This document shows positions 55,088 through 63,180 of a stretch of DNA of 64,000 bases, piece after piece. The DNA comes from Tabrizicola_A sp965284335. Lineage in GTDB: Bacteria; Pseudomonadota; Alphaproteobacteria; Rhodobacterales; Rhodobacteraceae. The stretch lies in assembly GCF_965284335.1 (NCBI RefSeq), contig NZ_OZ260076.1; one strand, given 5' to 3'. A program made the translations under genes and the position numbers. The notes beneath the pieces were generated by a model, which ran no database searches, was not told where the DNA came from, and was given only the letters and a program-made list of their open reading frames with translations. Position 1 is the stretch's first letter. The number at the start of each line of letters is the position of its first letter.

Positions 55088-56805
55088 CAGCGTCGAACAC
55101 CCGCAAAGCGTGTTTGCCATTCGCTGCGTTCCTCATCCGTGATCTTGCGGAATAGGTTCTCGGGCACGGCAAAGCGGTGTCCGGGGGGCAAAAGGCGCAC
55201 GGCGGCCTGCACATCTTCGGGCCAGGTCCAATCCTCAGACCCCAGCGCCGTCATCATGGTTTGGGCCGCGTCGGGAATGAAGGGCGAGGACAGGACCGCA
55301 TAGATCCGGATCAGGTTAAGCGCGAGGCGGATTTGTGCCTGCGCCTGCTCGGGGTCGGTCTTGACCACCGACCACGGCGCGGCGGCCTGAAGATATTCGT
55401 TGCCAATGACCCAGATCGCGCGCAATTCGGCGGCCGCTTTGCGCACCTCCATCGCCTGCATGGCGCGGGTATAATCGGCAATCCGCACCCCAAGATCGGC
55501 GATCAGCGCGGTTTCCAAGGGGCCGAAGGTGCCTGCCTCCGGCACCGTCTCACCCAATTTTGACACTGCAAACTTGGTCACTCGGCTGACGAAATTGCCC
55601 AAGACATCGGCCAGATCCTTGTTCACCGAGGCTTGGAAATTGTCCCAAGTGAATTCCGCGTCTGACGATTCCGGGGCGTGGCTGAGAAGCCACCAGCGCC
55701 AGTAATCCGACGGCAGGATCGACAGCGCCTGATCCATGAACACCCCACGCCCGCGCGAGGTGGAGAACTGGCCGCCGTCATAGTTCAGGTAATTGAAGGA
55801 CTTGAGGTAATCCACGAGCTTCCACGGCTCGCCCGAGCCAAGGATGGTTGCGGGGAACGACAGCGTGTGGAAGGGCACGTTGTCTTTGCCCATGAACTGG
55901 TAATAGGTCACATCCTGGGCGCCCTTGTCGGTGCGCCACCAGCGTTCCCAAGCCGCATCGCCAAGGCCATGGGCATCGGCCCATTCGGCGGTGCAGGCGA
56001 TATATTCGATGGGCGCATCGAACCAGACGTAAAAAACTTTGCCTTCCATACCCGGCCAAGGCTGATCACCCTTTTTCACCGGGATGCCCCAGTGCAGATC
56101 GCGGGTGATGCCCCGGTCTTGCAGCCCATCGCCATCGTTCAGCCATTTCTTGGCGATCGAGGTGGTCAGGATCGGCCAATCGGTCTTGCTGTCGATCCAA
56201 GCCTCGAGCTTATCTTTCAGCGCGCGCTGCATGAGGTAGAGGTGCTTGGTTTCCCGCTCTTCCAGATTGGTCGAGCCCGAAATCGTCGAGCGCGGGTTGA
56301 TAAGGTCGGTCGGGTCAAGCTGTTTGGTGCAGTTGTCGCATTGGTCGCCGCGCGCACTTTCAAACCCGCAGTTCGGGCAGGTGCCTTCGATATACCGGTC
56401 GGGCAGGAAGCGGCCATCATCGATGGAATAGATCATCTTTTCCGTGACTTCGCGGATCAGCCCATTTTGGGCCAGCACACCTGCGAAATGCTGGGTCAGC
56501 TTGTGATTGCGGTCGGATGACGAGCGACCAAAGTGATCGAATGACAGCCGAAAGCCGCGGGCGATTTCGGCCTGCACCTGATGCATCTCGGCACAATATT
56601 CAGCCACGGGCTTGCCCGCCTTGGCGGCGGCAAGTTCCGCCGGGGTGCCGTGTTCATCGGTGGCGCAGATGAACATCACCTCGTTTCCGATGGCGCGGTT
56701 GAACCGGGCAAAGAGATCGGCAGGCAATTGGCTGCCCACAAGATTGCCCAGATGTTTGATCCCGTTGATATAAGGAATAGCCGAGGTGATGAGAATCCGT
56801 GCCAT
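55087..56805 (-). CDS. metG: Methionyl-tRNA synthetase
   Basis: Class Ia synthetase, 572 residues. SAIPYINGIKHLGNLVGS contains the HIGH-type motif HLGN, the zinc knuckle is CPNCGFESARGDQCDNC, and the KMSKS counterpart is FSTSRGRG. The anticodon-binding helical domain fills the C-terminal third; the tRNA-binding extension of E. coli MetG is missing, as in other alphaproteobacteria. Divergent from the aldo/keto reductase across 120 bp. Confidence 0.96.
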   Translation of the reverse strand: MARILITSAIPYINGIKHLGNLVGSQLPADLFARFNRAIGNEVMFICATDEHGTPAELAAAKAGKPVAEYCAEMHQVQAEIARGFRLSFDHFGRSSSDRNHKLTQHFAGVLAQNGLIREVTEKMIYSIDDGRFLPDRYIEGTCPNCGFESARGDQCDNCTKQLDPTDLINPRSTISGSTNLEERETKHLYLMQRALKDKLEAWIDSKTDWPILTTSIAKKWLNDGDGLQDRGITRDLHWGIPVKKGDQPWPGMEGKVFYVWFDAPIEYIACTAEWADAHGLGDAAWERWWRTDKGAQDVTYYQFMGKDNVPFHTLSFPATILGSGEPWKLVDYLKSFNYLNYDGGQFSTSRGRGVFMDQALSILPSDYWRWWLLSHAPESSDAEFTWDNFQASVNKDLADVLGNFVSRVTKFAVSKLGETVPEAGTFGPLETALIADLGVRIADYTRAMQAMEVRKAAAELRAIWVIGNEYLQAAAPWSVVKTDPEQAQAQIRLALNLIRIYAVLSSPFIPDAAQTMMTALGSEDWTWPEDVQAAVRLLPPGHRFAVPENLFRKITDEERSEWQTRFAGVRR

Positions 56806-56925
56806 GGCGCCCTCTTGTCATGTCGCGCCCCCTTTAGCGCAAGGCGGGGCCGGGGGGAAGCATCTCCCTTTGCTCTTGTCCTTGCCCATTCATCGGCTAA
56901 CCTTTGATCAAAAGGAGCCTTGTCC

Positions 56926-57966
56926 ATGAAACATATTCCCCTTGGCCAAACGGGCCTGAGCGTGTCGGAAATCTGCCTTGGCACCATGACTTGGGGCAGT
57001 CAGAACACCGAGGCTGAGGGCCATGCCCAGATGGACCGGGCGCTGGAGCGGGGGGTGAATTTCTGGGATGCGGCGGAAATGTATCCGGTCAACCCGGTCA
57101 AGGCCGAGACGGTGGGCCGCACCGAGGAAATCATTGGCACATGGTTTGCCAAGCGTGGGCGCGACCGCGTGGTTCTGGCCACCAAGGTCACCGGGGCAGG
57201 CCATGCCGAGGTGCGGGGGGGCGCGCCGCTGACGCCTGCGGTGATGCGTGCGGCCTGCGAGGCGTCGTTGCGCCGGTTGCAGACCGATTACATCGACCTC
57301 TATCAGCTGCATTGGCCGAACCGCGATGTCTATCACTTCCGCGATATCTGGACCTTTGATCCGCGGGGCGCCACGGCCGCCGAGACCGAGGCGCATATGG
57401 TGGAAATCCTTGAGGAGGCGGCCAAACTGATCGCCGAGGGCAAGATCCGCCATCTGGCGGTGTCGAATGAAACGGTTTGGGGCACGGCGAAATGGCTGCA
57501 TCTGGCTGAAAAGCACGGGCTACCGCGCATGATGACGGTGCAGAACGAATATTCGCTTCTGTGCCGTCAGTTCGACAGTGACTGGGCGGAATTGGCCCAT
57601 ATGGAAAACCTGCCGCTTTTGGCCTTTTCGCCTTTGGCAACGGGCCTTCTGACCGGCAAATATGCGGGCGATGTGACGCCCACCGGCAGCCGCCGCAGCC
57701 TGAACCCCGGCCTTGGTGGGCGCATCACGCCGCAGGTGTTTCCCGCTGTGGCCGCCTATCTCGGCATTGCCGCGACCCATGGGTTGGATCCGGCGCAAAT
57801 GGCCATCGCCTTTTGCCTCACCCGTCCCTTCCCCTGCATCCCGATCATCGGGGCGACCAATCTGGAACAGCTGGATATCGCCATTGGCGCGGCAGAGATT
57901 ACGCTCTCACCAGATGTCTTGGCCGAGATCGGTGCCGCCCACCGCGCCCATCCCATGCCGTTCTAA
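56926..57966 (+). CDS. Aldo/keto reductase (Tas-like)
   Basis: NADPH-dependent oxidoreductase, 346 residues. It begins MKHIPLGQTGLSVSEICLGT, with catalytic Asp-Tyr in NFWDAAEMYPVNPVK, Lys in VVLATKVTGAGH, and His in LYQLHWPNRDV. The cofactor-binding loop IIGATNLEQLD is at the C-terminal end. The YPVN and NRDVYHF features match the Tas/YghZ branch. The ATG 56926 has AAGGAG eight bases upstream; a TTG two codons earlier is possible. Substrate unknown. Confidence 0.92.
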   Translation: MKHIPLGQTGLSVSEICLGTMTWGSQNTEAEGHAQMDRALERGVNFWDAAEMYPVNPVKAETVGRTEEIIGTWFAKRGRDRVVLATKVTGAGHAEVRGGAPLTPAVMRAACEASLRRLQTDYIDLYQLHWPNRDVYHFRDIWTFDPRGATAAETEAHMVEILEEAAKLIAEGKIRHLAVSNETVWGTAKWLHLAEKHGLPRMMTVQNEYSLLCRQFDSDWAELAHMENLPLLAFSPLATGLLTGKYAGDVTPTGSRRSLNPGLGGRITPQVFPAVAAYLGIAATHGLDPAQMAIAFCLTRPFPCIPIIGATNLEQLDIAIGAAEITLSPDVLAEIGAAHRAHPMPF

Positions 57967-58012
57967 GGGCTTGCGCAAAGGGGCAGGTTCTGACCATCTC
58001 CGAAGGATGGGG

Positions 58013-58558
58013 ATGGCGCGCGCATGGGGTGTGGTGATGCGGTGGTTGGCGGTTTTTGCGGTGATGATGCTGGCAGCTTGTGTGCCGGGGCAGGGGGCCT
58101 TTCACCGCGCCGCGCCCGCGCCCAAGGCCAGCCCGCTGGCAACTGCTGTGATCGAGACGACCTCGCTGGATGCTCCCGCAGGCCCAACCCCGGCCGCGAC
58201 TGGCGGCGCGGCGGTGCCGCCGCCACCGAAACCTGCCCCCTCAAACCGTCTTCCCTCGCCCGATGAGGCGGCTCTGGCACCGCCAGAGCCGACCGAAGAG
58301 GCCCCGCCGCCGCCCCCCGCATCGCCCGAAGAAGCGCGATGCCTGAAGTCTGGCGGCACATGGGCCACAGCAGGGGCAAGCGGTGCCAAGGCCTGTGTCA
58401 GGGTGACGCGCGATGCGGGCAAAGCCTGCACGCGTCAAAGCCAGTGTCAGGGCTATTGCCTGGCCCGTTCGCGCAGCTGCGCGCCGATTACCCCGATGTT
58501 TGGCTGCAATGAGATTTTGCAAAATGATGGCCGTGAGGTGACGCTATGTCTCGATTGA
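58013..58558 (+). CDS. Cysteine-rich lipoprotein of unknown function
   Basis: About 181 residues. The N-terminus MARAWGVVMRWLAVFAVMML then AAC is a lipoprotein signal (LAAC lipobox). A proline/alanine/glutamate-rich spacer (about 45-110) follows, and then a compact C-terminal part with nine cysteines (CLKSGGTW, CVRVTRDAGKACTRQSQCQG, YCLARSRSCAP, FGCNEIL). The pattern suggests disulfides in the periplasm. Start: AAGGA is five bases before ATG 58013; ATG 58037 is the alternative. It overlaps the next gene by 13 bp. Confidence 0.8.
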   Translation: MARAWGVVMRWLAVFAVMMLAACVPGQGAFHRAAPAPKASPLATAVIETTSLDAPAGPTPAATGGAAVPPPPKPAPSNRLPSPDEAALAPPEPTEEAPPPPPASPEEARCLKSGGTWATAGASGAKACVRVTRDAGKACTRQSQCQGYCLARSRSCAPITPMFGCNEILQNDGREVTLCLD

Positions 58559-59046
58559 TGCCGAAACTTGTCGCCTCTGCGCTGATTGTGATGCTATCCG
58601 CCTGTGTCGCCCGGACCCCTGCCGCGCCCGAGGGCAATTTCCGCCCCGCAGCCGGAGAGATTTATTCGTCCGCCGTGCTGGACAGCTCGAAACTGCCGGG
58701 GCGTTGGCAACAGGTTGCCAGTTTCGGTGCCGAAGGCTGCCGCGCGGGTGGGGTGGACATCAAACCCGATGGCCGCACCGCGTTTCGCCTCTGTCTAAAT
58801 GGCCGCGATGTCAAAGGCTCGGGCCGTTTGGTGCCCACGGGGCCGGGCCGTTTCGCGATTGCCGGGCAGGATTGGTGGGTGCTTTGGGCCGATGGCGATT
58901 ACCGCACGTTGGTGCTCGGCACGCCCTCGGGTGGGTTTGGCTTTGTGCTGAACCGGGGCGGCACGATTTCGGCGGACCGCATGATCGCCGCGCGCGAGAT
59001 TTTGGAGTGGAACGGCTATAACATGGCCCTGTTCCGGCCGCTTTAA
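58546..59046 (+). CDS. Lipocalin-like lipoprotein
   Basis: A 166-residue protein with a lipobox at LIVMLSACVAR. The mature part has the GxW-type lipocalin start LPGRWQQVASFGAEGCRAGG and then short strands (GRLVPTGPGRFAIAGQDWWV, YRTLVLGTPSGGFGFVLNRG) ending at EILEWNGYN, similar to Blc-like bacterial lipocalins. It overlaps the upstream lipoprotein gene by 13 bp and ends across the stop of the XRE gene. Confidence 0.83.
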   Translation: MSRLMPKLVASALIVMLSACVARTPAAPEGNFRPAAGEIYSSAVLDSSKLPGRWQQVASFGAEGCRAGGVDIKPDGRTAFRLCLNGRDVKGSGRLVPTGPGRFAIAGQDWWVLWADGDYRTLVLGTPSGGFGFVLNRGGTISADRMIAAREILEWNGYNMALFRPL

Positions 59047-59894
59047 CCGCTGCGCGTGCCGCGCAAGCTCAGCAAGTGCCGCGCCGCCTCGCGCGCGCCC
59101 AAGGGGGCCTCGCGCACCAGCCAGTCGAAATGCGCCGAAATCGCCGCCACCCGCGCCGGATCGCGAAAGCTGAGATAGGCGCGGCCGAGATAGATCACCG
59201 CCAGATGCGGGCCAAAGACGGTGACCGGGGCGGAATAGACGCGGTGGGCGTCGTAGAAGTAAAGCCGCAGCCCGGGGTAAAGCTCATCTGTCAGGTGGAT
59301 CAGCCGGTCCAGCTGCGCGGCGCGGGCGGGGGCGGGCAGGCCCGCCCAATAACCGGTGCCCTCGGCGAATGAGGTGAGCTCGTGCAGGGGCAGGGCGATT
59401 TCATAGTCCGACCGCGCGCCGCGCAGGTGGTCAAGCTGGGTCTCGAAGGCCGAAATCGCCGCCGCCGCCTCCCCGCCCAAGGCATCGCGGTATTCCCATT
59501 CCACCACGGCGCGGGTTTTCAGCATGTCGGGCAGGGTCGCGGGCACATGGCGGATCTTGTAGCCCGCCGCCTCCTGATGCCAGCCGAAGATCGTCTCGTC
59601 AAAGAGCGCGCGGGGGGCGTCGGTCAGGCGCATCGCCTGAGACAGTGCGAGGTCGACGGGCAGGGGGGTGTCGGTGAGGCCCAAGAGCCAGTCGGCCGAA
59701 ACCCCCAGCGCCGTGGCCGCCTCGGCCACGCCTTGGGCATTGGGCAGGCGGGTGCCGGGGGCCAGAAGGGCGGAAAAGGTTGATCTGTCCATTCCCACCG
59801 CCCGCGCCAGCGCGCTTTGGCTTTGGCCGCTTGCCGCCATGGCCTGCGCCAGCCTCTCGCGGAAAAGAGCGGCGCGGTTGCGTTTATCCGCCAT
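59043..59894 (-). CDS. XRE-family transcriptional regulator
   Basis: A 283-residue protein. The N-terminal helix-turn-helix (about 10-75: RLAQAMAASGQSQSALARAV, GMDRSTFSALLAPGTRLPNA) is of the Cro/C1 type. The remaining 200 residues are a mostly helical domain common in alphaproteobacterial regulators of this class; ligand unknown. It is divergent from the desaturase at 59997 and could control it. The start at 59894 is where the helix-turn-helix begins; a much longer frame is rejected. Confidence 0.88.
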   Translation of the reverse strand: MADKRNRAALFRERLAQAMAASGQSQSALARAVGMDRSTFSALLAPGTRLPNAQGVAEAATALGVSADWLLGLTDTPLPVDLALSQAMRLTDAPRALFDETIFGWHQEAAGYKIRHVPATLPDMLKTRAVVEWEYRDALGGEAAAAISAFETQLDHLRGARSDYEIALPLHELTSFAEGTGYWAGLPAPARAAQLDRLIHLTDELYPGLRLYFYDAHRVYSAPVTVFGPHLAVIYLGRAYLSFRDPARVAAISAHFDWLVREAPLGAREAARHLLSLRGTRSG

Positions 59895-59996
59895 CTGTTT
59901 TATTTTCCCAACAGTTGCGACTTTCTGCTGCGTAACCTCCAAGTTCCGGGCCGCGATTGCAAGTGCTAGCTTGGCCCCCAAGATCAGGAGTGGCAG

Positions 59997-60923
59997 ATGA
60001 CCCCCCAAAACCGCGAAATCGAATGGCCCACCCTTGCGATGCTGGCGCTGGCCTATGGGGTTTTTGCGGCGGGCACGCTGATATGGCCCCTCTCCCCCGT
60101 GCTGGCGGTGATCGTCACGGCGCTGGCCATCGCGCAATTCTCCTCATTGCAGCACGAAGTTTTGCACGGCCACCCCTTTGCCAACCAAAGCCTGAACGAG
60201 GCGCTGGTCTTTCCCGGTCTGACGCTGTTCGTGCCCTATATCCGGTTCAAGGATGCCCATCTCCAGCACCACTATGACCCGAACCTGACCGACCCCTATG
60301 ACGACCCCGAGGCCAATTACATGGACCCGGCCGTCTGGGCGCGCACGCCGCGCTGGGCGCAGGCGCTGTTGCGCGCCAATAACACGCTGGCCGGGCGGAT
60401 CTTGCTGGGGCCGGCCATTGGCACATGGTTCTTTTCCGGTCCCGATCTCAAGGCGATGTGGGCGGGGGATCGGCGCATCCGGCTGGCTTGGGCGCTGCAT
60501 GGGATTGGCGTGGCGCTGGTGGTCGCGTGGCTTTGGGCCTTTACCGAAATGCCGGTCTGGGCTTGGGTTCTGGCGGCCTATATCGGCTATGGGCTGTTGA
60601 AGATCCGCACCTATCTGGAGCACCGCGCGCATGAGGCGTTCCGGGCGCGCACGGTGATTATCGAGGATCGCGGGCCCCTGGCGCTGTTGTTCCTGAACAA
60701 CAACCTGCACGCGGTGCATCACATGCACCCCAAGGTGCCGTGGTACCGCCTGCCGGGGCTTTATGCGGCCAAGGGTGAGCATTACCGGCGGCGCAATGAC
60801 GGCTATGTGTTTGAAACCTATGGCCAGATTTTCCGGCAGTTTCTGTTCCGGGCGAAAGACCCGGTGGCCCATCCGATCTGGCCGGTGCAGAAATCGGACC
60901 GCAATGATGCAGATGCGGCTTAG
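59997..60923 (+). CDS. Fatty acid desaturase family protein
   Basis: Membrane di-iron enzyme, 308 residues with several hydrophobic segments. It has three histidine boxes: HEVLHGHPF, KDAHLQHHYDPN and NNLHAVHHMHPKVPWY. These match the FA_desaturase family; the HAVHHMHP box is like that of alkane hydroxylase- and carotenoid-ketolase-type relatives, so the substrate is not fixed by the sequence. GATCAGGAGTGGCAG precedes the ATG. Confidence 0.9.
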   Translation: MTPQNREIEWPTLAMLALAYGVFAAGTLIWPLSPVLAVIVTALAIAQFSSLQHEVLHGHPFANQSLNEALVFPGLTLFVPYIRFKDAHLQHHYDPNLTDPYDDPEANYMDPAVWARTPRWAQALLRANNTLAGRILLGPAIGTWFFSGPDLKAMWAGDRRIRLAWALHGIGVALVVAWLWAFTEMPVWAWVLAAYIGYGLLKIRTYLEHRAHEAFRARTVIIEDRGPLALLFLNNNLHAVHHMHPKVPWYRLPGLYAAKGEHYRRRNDGYVFETYGQIFRQFLFRAKDPVAHPIWPVQKSDRNDADAA

Positions 60924-61023
60924 TCGCGTGCGTCTTTAGGCCGAAATCAAGGCGCCAACCTATTAAGGCGGAACGCCCGCCAAGCGCACCCCTTGGCCGG
61001 AATCAAGGCGCGAATGCGCCGCC

Positions 61024-61153
61024 GGCCCGCGCCCGACCTCCCCCTGGGAGGGCGCGATTGCGACGGTTGCCAGCAGAAATTCGGTGGGAGGGGTTGACGG
61101 ATAAAGTGCCTAGAACGGGTGTTGGCGCGCCATCCCGAGGTCGGGCGCGGGCC
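61024..61153. repeat. 17-bp perfect inverted repeat, 96-bp loop
   Basis: GGCCCGCGCCCGACCTC at 61024-61040 is the exact reverse complement of 61137-61153. The 130-bp unit lies in the 274-bp gap after the desaturase gene and carries no gene. It may be a small non-autonomous mobile element or a long-range RNA stem. Just before it, at 60952 and 60998, two copies of a short unit (GGCCGAAATCAAGGCGCCAA and GGCCGGAATCAAGGCGCGAA) form a direct repeat. Confidence 0.6.
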
Positions 61154-62240
61154 TGTGGTGGTGTGGTGCGCAATGAATGCGCACCCTACGCTTGCTGCTA
61201 TTTTCCAGCCAAATACGCCTCAATGCTAGATAGCTTGAGCCCGTTCACGCCAAGCCGAGCTTTGACATCGGCGGCATCAGTTTGAATTTGCTTTATTTCG
61301 CGTTCAATAGCTTCCACATTTGATAGGTCGAGGCGCATCGAAACCAAGCTACCCTCGATAAGCGTAGGTTTGCTAGAAAACGGTTTCGTGTTCGAAAAGA
61401 ACACGCTTTGACTACCCGATGCCAACCCAAACCAACCAAACTTCCTAAATAATCGGTGTGCAAAGAAGAGCCCATAACCAGCATTATCCCAATCGCTCTT
61501 TTGTATGCTCTTCTTCTTCTTGAACATCTTAGCTTTGGAGGAAACACCCGGCATCAAACTATACATAAGTGCGCTGCGGTCAGTGAGGTTTTGAAATCTA
61601 CTATCTTCAGATAGAGATTTCGAAAATCCTATGCCACGGTCTGCAATGCAGATTTCAACAGTGTCTCGCGAAGGCCAATACTGTGCACAAAACACCGCAT
61701 TATCTGCTCCAGAGTGTTCGAACACATTTCTAAATACCTCTCGAAATGAAATTGCAAGAACTCGACGCAGGGATTCAGATCGATGTTGAGAAACGACCCG
61801 TGCCAACTGCTCGCAATGCGAATGAATTACATCACCAATGTGTTTGAATTCTTGCGCGGCGATTTCTTCCAATTTCTTGCGCTCTAAAACACTCAAAGGA
61901 ATATAGCTTTTCCCACCAAACGCACCTTGTGGATAGGGATCACCCTTAATACTTAGCGCGTTAGAAAAACCAAGATTGTTTGCATAAGAATGATTCTTTA
62001 GGCCAGTGAATACTTGCTTTTCTTCTTTGCACACTCTGCGTCGGTGCCTGCAAGCCTTTGCCAGAAGAACCATACTGGTCGGGGTAAATAACTTAACATG
62101 ATCGGTCTTGAACGATATCTTTTCGCGGACTGGCGCTTCGTAAACTTGCTTCGCAAAAGTGCAAAGATCTAGGCCCTGTGGACAATCAGGATTCCCATTT
62201 TGGCTGATTTCTGATTCAAGCTTCCAAAGTGGAGGTTTGA

Positions 62241-62615
62241 ATGAACGATCAGCGGTTCGTGGTGACAGATGCCTTTTGGAAGCGGCTTGAAGAGCATCTG
62301 CCAGGCAAGGCCAGTAATGCGGGGGTCACGGCGAAGGACAACCGTCTGTTTCTGGAAGCGGTCTTCTGGCGTGTCCGGACGGGGTCGCCTTGGCGTGATC
62401 TGCCGTCTGGTTTCGGTAAGTGGAACAGCCAATTTCGACGCTTCCGCAGATGGGCCAAATCGGGTGTTTTCGAGCGTCTTTTCAATGCGATGAGTGGTGA
62501 CCCCGACCTTGAATATGCCCTCATCGACGGTACCATCGTTCAGGTTCACCAGAAGGCGAGCGGCGCAAAAGGGGGACTCAGGCTCAGGCCATCGGCCGCT
62601 CTCGCGGCGGTTTGA
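62241..62615 (+). CDS. IS5-family transposase, first frame
   Basis: A 124-residue N-terminal part (MNDQRFVVTDAFWKRLEEHL, VFWRVRTGSPWRDLPSGFGK) with the family's DUF4096-like region and the first catalytic aspartate in YALIDGTIVQVHQ. A run of four A and five G at 62567-62575 is the probable -1 frameshift site leading to the second frame. Confidence 0.9.
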   Translation: MNDQRFVVTDAFWKRLEEHLPGKASNAGVTAKDNRLFLEAVFWRVRTGSPWRDLPSGFGKWNSQFRRFRRWAKSGVFERLFNAMSGDPDLEYALIDGTIVQVHQKASGAKGGLRLRPSAALAAV

Positions 62616-62998
62616 CGACCAAGATCGTGGCCCTCGTCGATGCGCTTGGCAATCTCATGCGCTTCATGCTGCTGCCGGGTCAGGCCCATGACATGAAGGG
62701 TGTAGCACCCTTGATCCGAGGCGTGTCCTTCGGAGCGCTACTGGCAGACAAGGCGTTCGATGCGAATTGGTTGCTTGAAGAACTCGATGTGCGGGGCGCA
62801 ACTGCAGTCATTCCGCCAAAAGCCAACCGCAAGCAGCAGCGCGACTATGATGCCAACGCCTACAGATGGCGGCACCTGATCGAGAACTACTTTGCGAAAA
62901 TCAAGGAATTCAGGGGCATCGCGACGCGTTACGACAAGACAGACTGCAGCTATGCCGCCAACTGGAACCTTGCCGCTACCCTCATCGCGTCACGTTGA
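62612..62998 (+). CDS. IS5-family transposase, second frame
   Basis: The C-terminal DDE part in the -1 frame: IVALVDALGNLMRFMLLPGQ, ALLADKAFDANWLLEEL (second aspartate) and RHLIENYFAKIKEFRGIATR (glutamate of the YREK-like signature). It is translated as a fusion with the first frame by frameshifting rather than from its own start; the apparent TTG start at 62612 is for reference. Confidence 0.9.
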   Translation: MTTKIVALVDALGNLMRFMLLPGQAHDMKGVAPLIRGVSFGALLADKAFDANWLLEELDVRGATAVIPPKANRKQQRDYDANAYRWRHLIENYFAKIKEFRGIATRYDKTDCSYAANWNLAATLIASR

Positions 62999-63180
62999 TT
63001 GTCCACAGGCCCTAGAAACTGAACGCTGGTAGGGAACGAAATTGTTGACATCTAAGTAGGGTACTCGCTTGTCAATTATTTGAAATACTCAATCAAGCAC
63101 CAAAATCGCCGCTCTCGTATCGACTGTTGGGAGCCAACGGCAGGCCAAACCCTGCCATTGGCTGTGGCAGAACCTAGCGG

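Larger units (their letters stand above)
62173..63011 (+). mobile_element. IS5-family insertion sequence (839 bp), intact
   Basis: Terminal inverted repeats GCCCTGTGGACAATCA and the reverse complement at the other end (GGCCTGTGGACAATCA) differ at one of the first positions. The target CTAG is duplicated at 62169-62172 and 63012-63015. Two frames with a -1 shift encode the transposase. It sits inside the GHKL ATPase gene. Confidence 0.93.
61198..63051 (-). pseudogene. GHKL-type ATPase gene split by an IS5-family element
   Basis: Removing the IS (62173-63011) and one CTAG copy joins MSTISFPTSVQFL to DLCTFAKQVYEAPVREKISF and restores one 336-residue frame of exact codon length from ATG 63051 to 61198. 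The protein has a central GHKL ATPase region: N-box AISFREVFRNVFEHSGADNA, G1 box VEICIADRGIGFSKSL, and the later GYGLFFAHRLFRKF (ATP-lid area). There is no receiver or dimerisation domain of the classical histidine kinase kind. Its codon use is AT-richer than its neighbours, as for transferred DNA. What remains intact starts at 62073 and lacks the first 45 or so residues. Ligand and role unknown. Confidence 0.8.
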
